Made by a program: the position numbers and the translations under genes
Part shown: positions 23,140 to 30,652 of the stretch, piece by piece
How the letters are laid out: the number at the start of each line of letters is the position of its first letter
Numbering within the stretch: position 1 is the stretch's first letter
Source: Serinicoccus chungangensis
Lineage (GTDB): Bacteria; Actinomycetota; Actinomycetes; Actinomycetales; Dermatophilaceae
NCBI RefSeq assembly: GCF_006337125.1
Contig: NZ_CP040887.1
Location: forward strand, 1,488,001-1,552,000
Reading direction: 5' to 3'
Length of the DNA: 64,000 nucleotides
The notes under the pieces: model-generated
The model's input: the letters and a program-made list of their open reading frames with translations, nothing else
What the model was told of the DNA's origin: nothing
The model's database searches: none

Positions 23140-23877
23140 TCAGGCATCTGGCGCACCCTCGACGGGGTCGGCAACGAGGGTGGTCCGCTGGGCCACGATA
23201 TCGCCGGCCAGCTCGGACAGGGGGATGTTCCGGCCGTAGGCGTGCGCGCGCATCCTGGCCATGGCGTCGCCCAGCGACACGCCCAGCTGGGCCATCACCA
23301 TGCCCTGGGCCTGGTACACCTCGGAGTAGTTCCCGAGGACGCTCACCACACCGCTGCCGGGCTCCCCGTCCAGGGGTCCGGCGAGCAGGGTCTCCACGCC
23401 GAGCGCGGCGAAGTCCAGGGCGTCGAGCAACGACTGGGCCGGCAGCGGTGCCCCGTCGCTGGTGTAGATCGCCTGGACGGCCAGGCGTGCTGCGCCCACC
23501 TGCATCGGGAAGGCGAAGACAGCCCCCACCCCGCGCTCGAGCATGACGTCGGAGTAGGCGGGCCAGCGCGCTCTGCCGTGACCCGCCAGGTCCGGCTCGA
23601 GCGCGGGGCGGCGCGAGTCGTGGGCGTCCAAGGAGGGTCCCTCGCCGAGGGTGAACTGCATCTCCTCCAGCTCGGCGACCTGGGGCCCGGACGTGGCCAG
23701 GGGGACGCCCAGCCGCTCGGCGTCGACCACGCTGACGGCGACGCCACGGGCCGCCACCGCTCGGCTCAGGGCTCGGCACTGCCTGGACAGCACGCCCGCC
23801 TGCGCCTCCCCGTCGGCCTCCTGGGCCGGCTCCTCAGCGAGCAGCCGACGGACGCGGGCCAACCGTGCGTCGCTCAT
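23140..23877 (-). CDS. GAF-ANTAR domain-containing regulator (second of tandem pair)
   Basis: The 245-residue protein has an N-terminal helical segment, a GAF-like domain (about 35-170, LAVQAIYTSDGAPL and an EMQFTLGEGPSLDAHDS loop) and a C-terminal ANTAR-like domain (about 180-240, YQAQGMVMAQLGVSLGDAMARMRAHAYG). It differs clearly in sequence from its downstream neighbour, so this is an old pair rather than a fresh duplication. ATG 23877 has AGGAG upstream. Together they could form a hetero-regulatory pair. The preceding two genes encode proteins I cannot assign. Confidence 0.8.
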   Translation of the reverse strand: MSDARLARVRRLLAEEPAQEADGEAQAGVLSRQCRALSRAVAARGVAVSVVDAERLGVPLATSGPQVAELEEMQFTLGEGPSLDAHDSRRPALEPDLAGHGRARWPAYSDVMLERGVGAVFAFPMQVGAARLAVQAIYTSDGAPLPAQSLLDALDFAALGVETLLAGPLDGEPGSGVVSVLGNYSEVYQAQGMVMAQLGVSLGDAMARMRAHAYGRNIPLSELAGDIVAQRTTLVADPVEGAPDA

Positions 23878-23987
23878 GAGGCTCCTGAGATGTGCTCGGG
23901 GACCGCGGGACCGGGTGCGGCCTCGACCCTCGAGATGGGTGCCCGAGGACCGTCGCGGGATCCGGTGCAGGCCGATGACGGTGCAGG

Positions 23988-24785
23988 TCACGACTCGAAT
24001 CCATGCCTCACCGGCATGTAGATGAGGTTCCCGCGCTGGTCCCGGGCAGGGAGATGGGTGAGCGGGTGGTGCACCAGACGGTATCGCACGCGGACCTCCA
24101 CCGGGGCGTCCTCCCAGAGGATGGGGGGTGTCGCGGTCCCGCTGATGCTCCAGGAGTAGCCGTGCGCCGGACCGCAGTAGGCCCGCGCCCGCCACCGGGA
24201 CGGCGCAGCGGCCTCGGGGGCGCTCTCGGACGACTCGCAGGACTCACCCGCTCGGAAGGAGCTGGCGCCGGCCAGGCCACCGATGGTCGCCCCGAGCAGG
24301 CCGGTCAGACCGGCAGCCACGGTCTGCGCGATGCCCAGACTCTGCGGCGTGGCGGCGATGGTCGCGAGGTCGCTCACCGCGCCGGTGACGTCGGGGTTGT
24401 CACCGGCGGCACGTGCGAGCAGTGCCACCGCCACCGTGGTGACGACCACCCACATCCAGACCAGCGCACCGTGCTGCAGCCCGCACGAGCGCGCCATACG
24501 TCCGGCCACGAACCCACCGCTGAGACAGGCGACGAGGAGGACGACCAGGGCCACGAGACCGCCGCCGGCCCCGACGAGTGCGGCGAGCGCCGAGAGCAGG
24601 ACGGCCGACCCGGTGGCGGCGAGCCAGCCGAAGAAGGGCGGTCCGGGCGTGATGCGCCCGGTCCGGTCCCCCTCCGGCTCCACGGCCACCCCGTGGTCAC
24701 GTCGACCGGCGGCACCGAGCAGGGTCCGGCCGTGGTCGGACCGGTCCTCCTCGTGGTGCCGCTTGTTGAAGGTCAGGGAGCTCAT
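23988..24785 (-). CDS. hypothetical membrane protein, four predicted helices
   Basis: I do not recognise this 265-residue protein. The first 45 residues are charged (MSSLTFNKRHHEEDRSDHGR). Predicted helices lie at about 52-70, 75-97, 104-124 and 148-172, with glycine-rich turns. The C-terminal 90 residues are soluble and contain ARAYCGPAHGYSWSISG and a basic end. Three cysteines (CGLQH, ESCESS, YCGP) could pair. ATG 24785 is 12 bases after the stop of the upstream gene, so they are co-transcribed; 110 bases separate it from the GAF-ANTAR genes, which may be the same transcript. Confidence 0.65.
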   Translation of the reverse strand: MSSLTFNKRHHEEDRSDHGRTLLGAAGRRDHGVAVEPEGDRTGRITPGPPFFGWLAATGSAVLLSALAALVGAGGGLVALVVLLVACLSGGFVAGRMARSCGLQHGALVWMWVVVTTVAVALLARAAGDNPDVTGAVSDLATIAATPQSLGIAQTVAAGLTGLLGATIGGLAGASSFRAGESCESSESAPEAAAPSRWRARAYCGPAHGYSWSISGTATPPILWEDAPVEVRVRYRLVHHPLTHLPARDQRGNLIYMPVRHGFES

Positions 24786-24797
24786 CAGGTCACCTCG

Positions 24798-25355
24798 TCA
24801 CCGCGTCGGGCCGACGCGGGCGAGGAACCCGCGCGCGACCTGGCCGGCTCGCTGCTGCTCACCCTGCTGCGCGCCGAGCGCGACCAGCGTGCCGGTGAGG
24901 ACCGGGATGGCCCACTGGACGACCCGGAGCTGCTGCTGCGCGGACGCGACCGTCGTCGGGGTCCCCTCCGAGGGACGGGTGCCGGCCTCGGTCGGTACCC
25001 GGCCGGCCGAGGCGACCCTCGCCCCCAGGACCCCGGAGTATGCGGTGGCGCCCAGCGCGGCACCGGTCAGGGCGGTCTTGACGACCGTGTTGGCCCTGGT
25101 CCCGGACTGGTGCTTCACCCGACCACGGTTGGCCTGCAGCAGGCCCAGGCCACCGATCACGTGCGCCCCGATCGCGGCCGCGTTGACCGGTGACCAGGCG
25201 GCCCACCCGGCGGAGGCGACCGGTGCGCGGTCCTGCGGGTCGGAGACGATCCCGCTGGCCTGGTTCAGGCCGACGGCTCCCATGAGGGAGCCCCCGAACC
25301 ACGCGCCGGCGCCGAGGTCGTGCAGGACGCGGAATCCTGTGGTGCGCTTGCTCAT
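24798..25355 (-). CDS. hypothetical membrane-associated protein
   Basis: I cannot assign this 185-residue protein. It has Gly/Ala-rich hydrophobic segments (about 10-35, 55-78, 90-112 and 143-160) separated by polar loops. Small-residue repeats such as GAGAWFGGSLMGAVGLN and AAAIGAHVIGGLGLLQ suggest packed membrane helices. ATG 25355 is preceded by AAGGAG. The frame remains open upstream to 25616, but that stretch is Arg/Pro/His-rich and looks like GC-driven open frame, not protein. It heads the minus-strand group running to the GAF-ANTAR genes. Confidence 0.6.
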   Translation of the reverse strand: MSKRTTGFRVLHDLGAGAWFGGSLMGAVGLNQASGIVSDPQDRAPVASAGWAAWSPVNAAAIGAHVIGGLGLLQANRGRVKHQSGTRANTVVKTALTGAALGATAYSGVLGARVASAGRVPTEAGTRPSEGTPTTVASAQQQLRVVQWAIPVLTGTLVALGAQQGEQQRAGQVARGFLARVGPTR

Positions 25356-25690
25356 CGGTGTGCTCCTTCGTCGTGGGCATGGGGAGGGCGCACGGTGAGA
25401 GGGCTGTCCTCCCGCCCGGGCGTGCGTCCGCCGCTGGCAAGGTGCCGGGTGGTGTCGCTCACGACGGACATCGGCTCCTCGGCTGGTCACGGCGATGTCG
25501 GCGCAGGACGACGGGTGCTCGGCTGTCACGGACGGCCCGTGGACGCACGAAGCCCCGCGACTCGCGGCGGCATCTCGATTCAGACGCGCTGCCGGGTCCG
25601 GGGCAACGATCGCCACCTGGGTGACGACCCTCTCAATCTACAGAATGCCGATGCCGGAGCCAACCGGGATCGCCTCGGGCGGATCGAGGC
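25356..25690. other. 335-bp non-coding gap
   Basis: No convincing gene, RNA or strong hairpin is seen. It must hold the promoter for the hypothetical gene at 25355 (minus strand) and the 3' end of the seven-gene operon that stops at 25691. A CTCAATCTACAGAATG stretch near 25631-25646 is unusually AT-rich and could be a promoter region. Confidence 0.5.
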
Positions 25691-26620
25691 CTACTCCCCG
25701 CGGCGCCGGGTGCGGGCCCGTCCCACCTCTCGCAGCCGCGGGACCGTGCGGAGGGCGAGGACGACCGCCCCCGGGAGCGTGGACAGCAGCGCGAGGATGC
25801 CGTAGCCGATCGACACGGTGACCCCGGTGCCCATGTCGAGCCCGCGCACCGTGAAGATCCATCCCGCGGCGGCCTCACGCGTCCCCCATCCACCGACCGT
25901 GGCCGGCACCGACATCGCCGCGACGGAGACCGTGGCGAGGCCCGGGGCGAGGGACACGTCCACGTCGGGCGCCACGACGACCACGGCCAGGACGAACATG
26001 CCGACGAAGGCGGCCCACCCGGCGACCGACAGCACCACCACCGCGGCGAGGTCCCCGGCCGGCAGGACACGCAGCCACCGCCAGGCCACGGCCGCGGTGA
26101 CCACGGCACCGGCCAGGCACGCCACCCCGGCCGGCGGGACGGGGCCCACGAGGACCACCGCCGCGGCGACGAGGACCACCGTGGTCCCGACCAGGCGCTC
26201 GGCGGCCACGGCGGCGAAGCCGCTGGCCAGCGCCCGCCGGCCGTCTGCCGCCTGGGCGTCGCTGCTGTCGTCCGCCGCACGCAGCGCGTCACCGGCGACC
26301 CCTCCGGGCAGCACGCTGTTGAGGAAGGCGGCCTGCCAGCAGCGCGCGACAGCGGGGCCCACGGGGAGGGAGATGTGGTGGTGCCGTGCGACGAGCCGCC
26401 AGCGCAGCGCCTGGAAGACCACCCCCGCCGCCCCGAGGCCCAGCCCGGCCACGACCGCCCACCAGGGCAGGGCGCCGGCCGCGGTGGCGAAGGGGCTCAG
26501 CCCCCACCGGGCCACGACGAGGCCCAGCAGCCCCAGGGTGAGGCAGACCTGGAGCGCCCCGACGGCCGCGACGCGCCCGCGGTGGGACCGTGGACGGTCG
26601 GCGACGAGGCTGGCGCTCAC
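25691..26620 (-). CDS. lysylphosphatidylglycerol-synthase-TM / flippase-like membrane protein
   Basis: The 309-residue protein has about eight membrane helices and family motifs: VFQALRWRLVARHHHI, the FLNSVLPGGVAGDALRA segment (typical N-x-x-L-P-G-G), and VPATVGGWGTREAAAGW near the last helices. The family covers the membrane half of MprF and archaeal AglD relatives, which move or modify lipids. No aminoacyl-transfer domain is attached. GTG 26620 overlaps the methyltransferase stop as GTGA. It is the last gene of the seven-gene operon, so it may flip or export the glycosylated or lipid product made by the upstream enzymes (inference). Confidence 0.8.
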   Translation of the reverse strand: MSASLVADRPRSHRGRVAAVGALQVCLTLGLLGLVVARWGLSPFATAAGALPWWAVVAGLGLGAAGVVFQALRWRLVARHHHISLPVGPAVARCWQAAFLNSVLPGGVAGDALRAADDSSDAQAADGRRALASGFAAVAAERLVGTTVVLVAAAVVLVGPVPPAGVACLAGAVVTAAVAWRWLRVLPAGDLAAVVVLSVAGWAAFVGMFVLAVVVVAPDVDVSLAPGLATVSVAAMSVPATVGGWGTREAAAGWIFTVRGLDMGTGVTVSIGYGILALLSTLPGAVVLALRTVPRLREVGRARTRRRGE

Positions 26621-27474
26621 CGCCCCGGTGCCGCCGCCCCGGCAGCATCGTCGACCCCCGACAGCGGCAGGCTCAGCAGGTCGAGGTGGCCGATGCGCGC
26701 GCGCAGCACGCCGTCCTGCAGCTGTCGCGCGCGTTCGTCGAGCCACTCGCGCACCAGCGGCGCCAGGTCGGGGTCGTGCTCGACCGCCACCGAGCCGCGG
26801 TCGTTGAGGTAGCGGGTGAGCAGCGGGCCGTCCTCCGCGCCCAGGACCCAGTCCGTCGCCCGGAGCTCGACGTGGGCGCCACGCCGGCGCAGGGCACGAG
26901 CCATGGCCTCCGCCGCGTCCGGGCCGGGCCGCCCCTCCCGCCGCTGGTGGGCGTCGAAGGCGGCCGCGACGGCGGCGTCGGCGGGGTGGGCGGGCTCGAG
27001 CGAGACCTCACCGGTGACGCTGAGGCTGAGCAGGGCCGCGGCACCGGGTCGGCCGGAGGGCGCGACCACGTCGGCCAGCGTCTCGATCTCCACGGCGGAC
27101 AGCAGGTCGAGCAGCGCTGCGCAGGTCAGCAGGACCGCCCCGTCCTGCGGGACGAGGGAGTGCAGGTCGTCCACCGTCGCCACGGCGCGGTCGGTCGTGA
27201 CGCGGTCGTCGGCCTCCGCTGCCGACCCGACCCCGAGGAGGTCGGCGTCGTGGTCGACGAGGACCCACCGCTGGCGTCCGGGCAGGCGCGGCGCGAGCCA
27301 GGCCTGGTTGGAGCCGGTGCCTGCTCCCACGTCGACCACCACCAGCTCGTCGGCCCGGAGGGCACGCAGGTGATCGGTCAGCTGCTCCAGCAGGTCGAGG
27401 GCGTCCTCGCGAGCACGGTGGTCGGCACGGCGCCGCAGCGCCAGCCAGTCGGCCGGGACGGGACGGGCTACCAC
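26617..27474 (-). CDS. SAM-dependent methyltransferase
   Basis: The 285-residue class I methyltransferase has motif I VVVDVGAGTGSNQAW, the acidic VLVDHD after strand 2, and AVLLTCAALLDLL at motif IV; the C-terminal half is a helical lid. Substrate is unknown. Start choice is GTG 27474, overlapping the glycosyltransferase stop codon by seven bases; the frame is open further upstream, but that would overlap the previous gene. Its stop overlaps the membrane-protein start. In this operon it probably methylates a pterin, sugar or lipid-linked intermediate (inference). Confidence 0.82.
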   Translation of the reverse strand: MVARPVPADWLALRRRADHRAREDALDLLEQLTDHLRALRADELVVVDVGAGTGSNQAWLAPRLPGRQRWVLVDHDADLLGVGSAAEADDRVTTDRAVATVDDLHSLVPQDGAVLLTCAALLDLLSAVEIETLADVVAPSGRPGAAALLSLSVTGEVSLEPAHPADAAVAAAFDAHQRREGRPGPDAAEAMARALRRRGAHVELRATDWVLGAEDGPLLTRYLNDRGSVAVEHDPDLAPLVREWLDERARQLQDGVLRARIGHLDLLSLPLSGVDDAAGAAAPGR

Positions 27475-28538
27475 CCCAGCGCCTGAGTGACGTCCGTCGC
27501 GGTCGTGGCCCACCCGCGGAGTCTATCCCGGTGGGCCAGGGCGGCCCGCTGCCACGCGCTCCTGCGGTCGCCGTCGTCCAGCCACCGGGCCAGGGCCGCG
27601 GACCAGGCGTGCGGGTCGGTCCCGTCGACGGTGGCGCCCGGTCGCGGCAGACCGTCCCGCTCGCCGGATCCGTCCAGCGCCTCGACGGCCCCCGTCCGGG
27701 CCGTGACGAGCGCGGGGACGCCGTGCGCGAGCGCCTCGGTCACCACCATCCCGTAGGTCTCGGCGGAGGAGGGCAGGACGAGGAGGTCGGTGGCCCGCCA
27801 GAGCACCTCGAGGTCCTCCCCGCTGCGTGGCCCCAGCACCCGGACGCGTCCGTCGAGGGCGTCCGTCCGGGTGCGCACCGCCTCGGCGTATCCCTCGTCC
27901 GGCCCGGCCGGCCCGACGAGCGAGGCGGTCCAGGACCGGTCCAGGACCGTGCTGAGCGCGTCGAGGAGCAGCAGCGGGTTCTTGCGCGGGGTGATCGAGC
28001 CCAGGAAGAGCAGGTGCGGGGGAGTGCTGCCGACCGCGGGCGGCGCCACGTCCGCGCCGGGGGGTGCGGAGTGCACCTCGGGCAGGTCGTAGCGCAGGAG
28101 CAGGTCGTCCCGGGCCCAGCCGCTGGTCGCCACCACCGTGTCGGCGGCCTGCAGCGCGGCGGTCTCCGCCGCTTCCAGCCGCTGACGCTCCGGGGAGCTG
28201 GTGCCGCCCTCGGCGGTCAGCGGCAGGTGGACCAGCACCGCGACCCGCACGCCGTGGCCCCGGGCCCACGCGAGCTCCTCGGGCGCGGCCGACCCGATGA
28301 TGCCGTCGACGACCACGTCGGTATGACGTCGCAGCGCCGCGCGCAGTGCCGACCGGTCCTCGTCGGCCGGCCGCGGCCACGCCCCGGGGAGGCGCTCGAC
28401 GGTCACCGCGAGCCCTCGGGCGGCGAGCTCGTGGACGACCCGGTCGTTGTAGTGGTTGCCCCCGCTGGGCCCGGCGAGGTCGCCGGGCACGAGCAGCGCG
28501 CGCGACGGACCCTGGTCAGCCGCGGAGGTCGAGGTCAT
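27468..28538 (-). CDS. glycosyltransferase family 4-like protein
   Basis: The 356-residue GT-B enzyme has GGNHYNDRVVHELAARG at the N-terminal nucleotide-fold start and the interdomain HLLFLGSITPRKNPLLLLDAL. The donor-binding LLVLPSSAETYGMVVTEALAHG has the E-x7-E type motif. It is cytoplasmic or membrane-peripheral and would transfer a sugar from a nucleotide donor. ATG 28538 lies inside the 3' end of the QueD-like gene (23-base overlap), so a slightly later start is possible. Its position after QueD/PTPS and before a methyltransferase suggests glycosylation of a pterin or a lipid carrier. Confidence 0.85.
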   Translation of the reverse strand: MTSTSAADQGPSRALLVPGDLAGPSGGNHYNDRVVHELAARGLAVTVERLPGAWPRPADEDRSALRAALRRHTDVVVDGIIGSAAPEELAWARGHGVRVAVLVHLPLTAEGGTSSPERQRLEAAETAALQAADTVVATSGWARDDLLLRYDLPEVHSAPPGADVAPPAVGSTPPHLLFLGSITPRKNPLLLLDALSTVLDRSWTASLVGPAGPDEGYAEAVRTRTDALDGRVRVLGPRSGEDLEVLWRATDLLVLPSSAETYGMVVTEALAHGVPALVTARTGAVEALDGSGERDGLPRPGATVDGTDPHAWSAALARWLDDGDRRSAWQRAALAHRDRLRGWATTATDVTQALGW

Positions 28539-28896
28539 ACGTCACCCAGGCCCGGGGGTGCTCGCGCACCACGACGCCGATGCCGTCGATCTCGGGGTCG
28601 GCACGCTCGGCCAGCGCGTGCGCGACGTGGGCCGCGACGGCCTCGGTCGTGCTGAGCCGCCCGGCGAAGTCGGGGTGCTCGTCGAGGTTCTGGTAGCGCA
28701 GGGGGTCGAGCACCGCGCCGAGGTGACCGCCCGCCTCGCCGATGTCCACCACCACCCCGTGCTCGTCCAGCTCGCGGCGGCGCCAGGTGGCCTCGACGAC
28801 CAGGGTGGCGCCGTGCAGGCCCTGCGCCGGCCCGAAGAACGGGTCGGGCAGGCTGTGGGCCACCATGACGTGGTCGGTGACGGTGAGTCCGAACAT
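28516..28896 (-). CDS. 6-pyruvoyl-tetrahydropterin synthase / QueD-like protein
   Basis: The 126-residue T-fold protein has zinc-ligand histidines in MVAHSL and GLHGATLVVEA. The substrate-anchor region is YQNLDEHPDFAGRLSTTEAVAAHVA, and VVVREHPRAW is near the end. Classical family members convert dihydroneopterin triphosphate to 6-pyruvoyl- or 6-carboxy-tetrahydropterin. None of the other queuosine genes (queC, queE, queF, folE) is here, and the catalytic cysteine position reads GPAQG, so it is probably a paralogue with a different reaction. An AGGAG site precedes ATG 28896, 14 bases after the dehydrogenase stop. Confidence 0.82.
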   Translation of the reverse strand: MFGLTVTDHVMVAHSLPDPFFGPAQGLHGATLVVEATWRRRELDEHGVVVDIGEAGGHLGAVLDPLRYQNLDEHPDFAGRLSTTEAVAAHVAHALAERADPEIDGIGVVVREHPRAWVTYDLDLRG

Positions 28897-28910
28897 CGTG
28901 CTCCTCGTGG

Positions 28911-29936
28911 TCAGGGGTGTGGGGCCGGGGTCGCCGGCCCGCGGCTGTCGGCACCGGGGTAGGACAGCACGACGCAGCCGCCGCCGTCCCGGTCGTGCTC
29001 GAGATCCTCGAACGCGGTGGTGATGGCGTCGAAGGGACGCTCCGTCGCGAGGAGGAGGTCGAACGCGGGGTCGGACAGCAGGTCGAGCGCCGTGCCGAGC
29101 CGGGCCGCCGGGTCCCGACGGTGACGCCGGGCCGCCCCGACCCGCGAGACCTGGCTGGCCAGCAGCCGCAGCCGGCGCGAGTGGAAGTCCTCGCCCAGCG
29201 GCACCTGCGGGGCGGGCGAGCCGAACCACGACAGCTCGACGACGTCGGCGTCGTCCCCGGCGAGGCTCAGCGCCAGCGCCAGGCCAGGCTCGCTGGCCGA
29301 GGCGTGGAAGACGAGGTCGCAGTCCGGCAGCGCCTGCTCCGGGGGCACCGCGCTCAGACCCGCGTCGGCGAGCCGCCGGCGCCGGTCGCCGTCGGCCTCC
29401 ACCACCTGCAGCCGCTGGAGCGGGAAGCGGCGCAGCAGCAGCGCGAGCGCCCCGCCGATGAGACCGCCACCGACGACGGCGACCCGGTCGCCCGCGCACG
29501 GCGGGGCGTCCCACAGCGCGTTGAGCGCCGTCTCGGTCGGACCGGCCAGCACCGCCCGGGCAGAGGGCACCCCGTCCGGGACCCGCGTGAGCGCGCCGAC
29601 GGGCACGACGTACCGGTCCTGGTGCGGGTGCAGGCAGAACACCCGTGACCCGACCCAGTCCTGCGGGCCGTGCTCGACGACCCCGACGGACAGGTAGCCG
29701 TACTTCACCGGGAAGGGGAAGGTGCCCTCCTGGAAGGGCGCCCGCATCCGGTCGACCTGCGAGCCGGGCACACCTCCCCGGCGCACGAGCAGCTCGGTGC
29801 CGCGGCTGATGCCGCTGGCGCACGCGCGGACGAGGGCCTCGCCCGGGCCGGGCCGGGGCAGCGGCTCGCGGCGCAGCTCGCCCTGGCCCGGCGCCGTGGC
29901 CCAGTAGGCCAGGGCCGTCCCGGCAGCGGCGCTCAC
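28911..29936 (-). CDS. zinc-type alcohol dehydrogenase-like oxidoreductase
   Basis: The 341-residue MDR-superfamily protein has a GroES-like N-terminal half (GEALVRACASGISRGTELLVRRG), where the usual catalytic Cys-Gly-Thr is read as SGISRGTE. The Rossmann motif VAVVGGGLIGGALALLLRR follows, with LQVVEAD as the acidic strand end and VVELSWFG later. It lacks the four structural cysteines, so structural zinc is probably absent. It would oxidise or reduce a carbinol or carbonyl using NAD(P). GTG 29936 overlaps the CDP-alcohol phosphatidyltransferase stop. This oxidoreductase next to QueD/PTPS recurs in actinobacteria in my recollection; the pathway is not described. Confidence 0.82.
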   Translation of the reverse strand: MSAAAGTALAYWATAPGQGELRREPLPRPGPGEALVRACASGISRGTELLVRRGGVPGSQVDRMRAPFQEGTFPFPVKYGYLSVGVVEHGPQDWVGSRVFCLHPHQDRYVVPVGALTRVPDGVPSARAVLAGPTETALNALWDAPPCAGDRVAVVGGGLIGGALALLLRRFPLQRLQVVEADGDRRRRLADAGLSAVPPEQALPDCDLVFHASASEPGLALALSLAGDDADVVELSWFGSPAPQVPLGEDFHSRRLRLLASQVSRVGAARRHRRDPAARLGTALDLLSDPAFDLLLATERPFDAITTAFEDLEHDRDGGGCVVLSYPGADSRGPATPAPHP

Positions 29937-30652
29937 CGGCGCGACTCCAGGTCCACCACGTCGCGCCCGAACGAGACGAGGAGGGCCGCGAGGGCCAGGG
30001 CGACGCCGGCCGTGGCCAGCGGGGGAGGGACCACCGGCACCAGGGCGACCAGCAGGGCGATCCCCTGGACGGCAGCGACCACCCGGCGGGCCAGGCTCGG
30101 GGTCAGCTCGCCCCGCAGGGCCGGGCGCACCCAGGAGGCGAGGACGAAGACGTAGCGCAGGGCGCCGATCGCCAGGACCCACCAGCCGAGCGTCACGGCC
30201 GCCAGGACCGACAGGACGAGGAGCAGGGCGGCGTCGGACTCCATGTCCAGCCGCGCCCCGGCCGGGCTCGCCGTCCCGGTCGCGCGGGCGAGCCAGCCGT
30301 CGACCGCGTCCAGCAGCAGCGCGGCGCCGACGACGAGGGCGACAGCCCAGGTGCGCGCGGGCAGCTGGTCGGCCAGGACGAGGACCGTGGCGGTCGCGAC
30401 CACCCCCGTCAGCGCGACCCTGGCCAGCGTGGCCACGTCCGGTGGGCTCACCACCGCGGGGCGACGGCGCACCAGCGCCCAGGTGGCCACGACCGGCACG
30501 ACCAGACCGACGACGACCGCCAGCACCCCGGTGCCGACGGCGGGACCGACGCGGGTGACCAGTCCCACGCACAGGGCGAGGGGCAGGAGGACGACGGCCG
30601 ACTCGACGAGCCCGGTGCCGCGGGGCCGCGCCGCGGGCGCCGGTGCCGACAT
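29933..30652 (-). CDS. CDP-alcohol phosphatidyltransferase family protein
   Basis: The 239-residue membrane protein has about six helices. The family signature appears as DAVDGWLARATGTASPAGARLD plus MESD, matching D-G-x2-A-R-x8-G-x3-D-x3-D. Such enzymes displace CMP from a CDP-activated alcohol to make a phosphodiester, usually phospholipid headgroups. ATG 30652 shares one base with the RibA fusion stop (TGATG), and its own stop overlaps the dehydrogenase start, so translation is coupled. In this operon it would attach a polar alcohol, perhaps a pterin- or sugar-derived one, to a lipid (inference). Confidence 0.86.
   Translation of the reverse strand: MSAPAPAARPRGTGLVESAVVLLPLALCVGLVTRVGPAVGTGVLAVVVGLVVPVVATWALVRRRPAVVSPPDVATLARVALTGVVATATVLVLADQLPARTWAVALVVGAALLLDAVDGWLARATGTASPAGARLDMESDAALLLVLSVLAAVTLGWWVLAIGALRYVFVLASWVRPALRGELTPSLARRVVAAVQGIALLVALVPVVPPPLATAGVALALAALLVSFGRDVVDLESRR

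Noticed and set aside
24798..25616. Long version of the hypothetical gene starting at 25616
   Set aside because: The extra 87 residues are Arg/Pro/His-rich without structure, and AAGGAG precedes ATG 25355.
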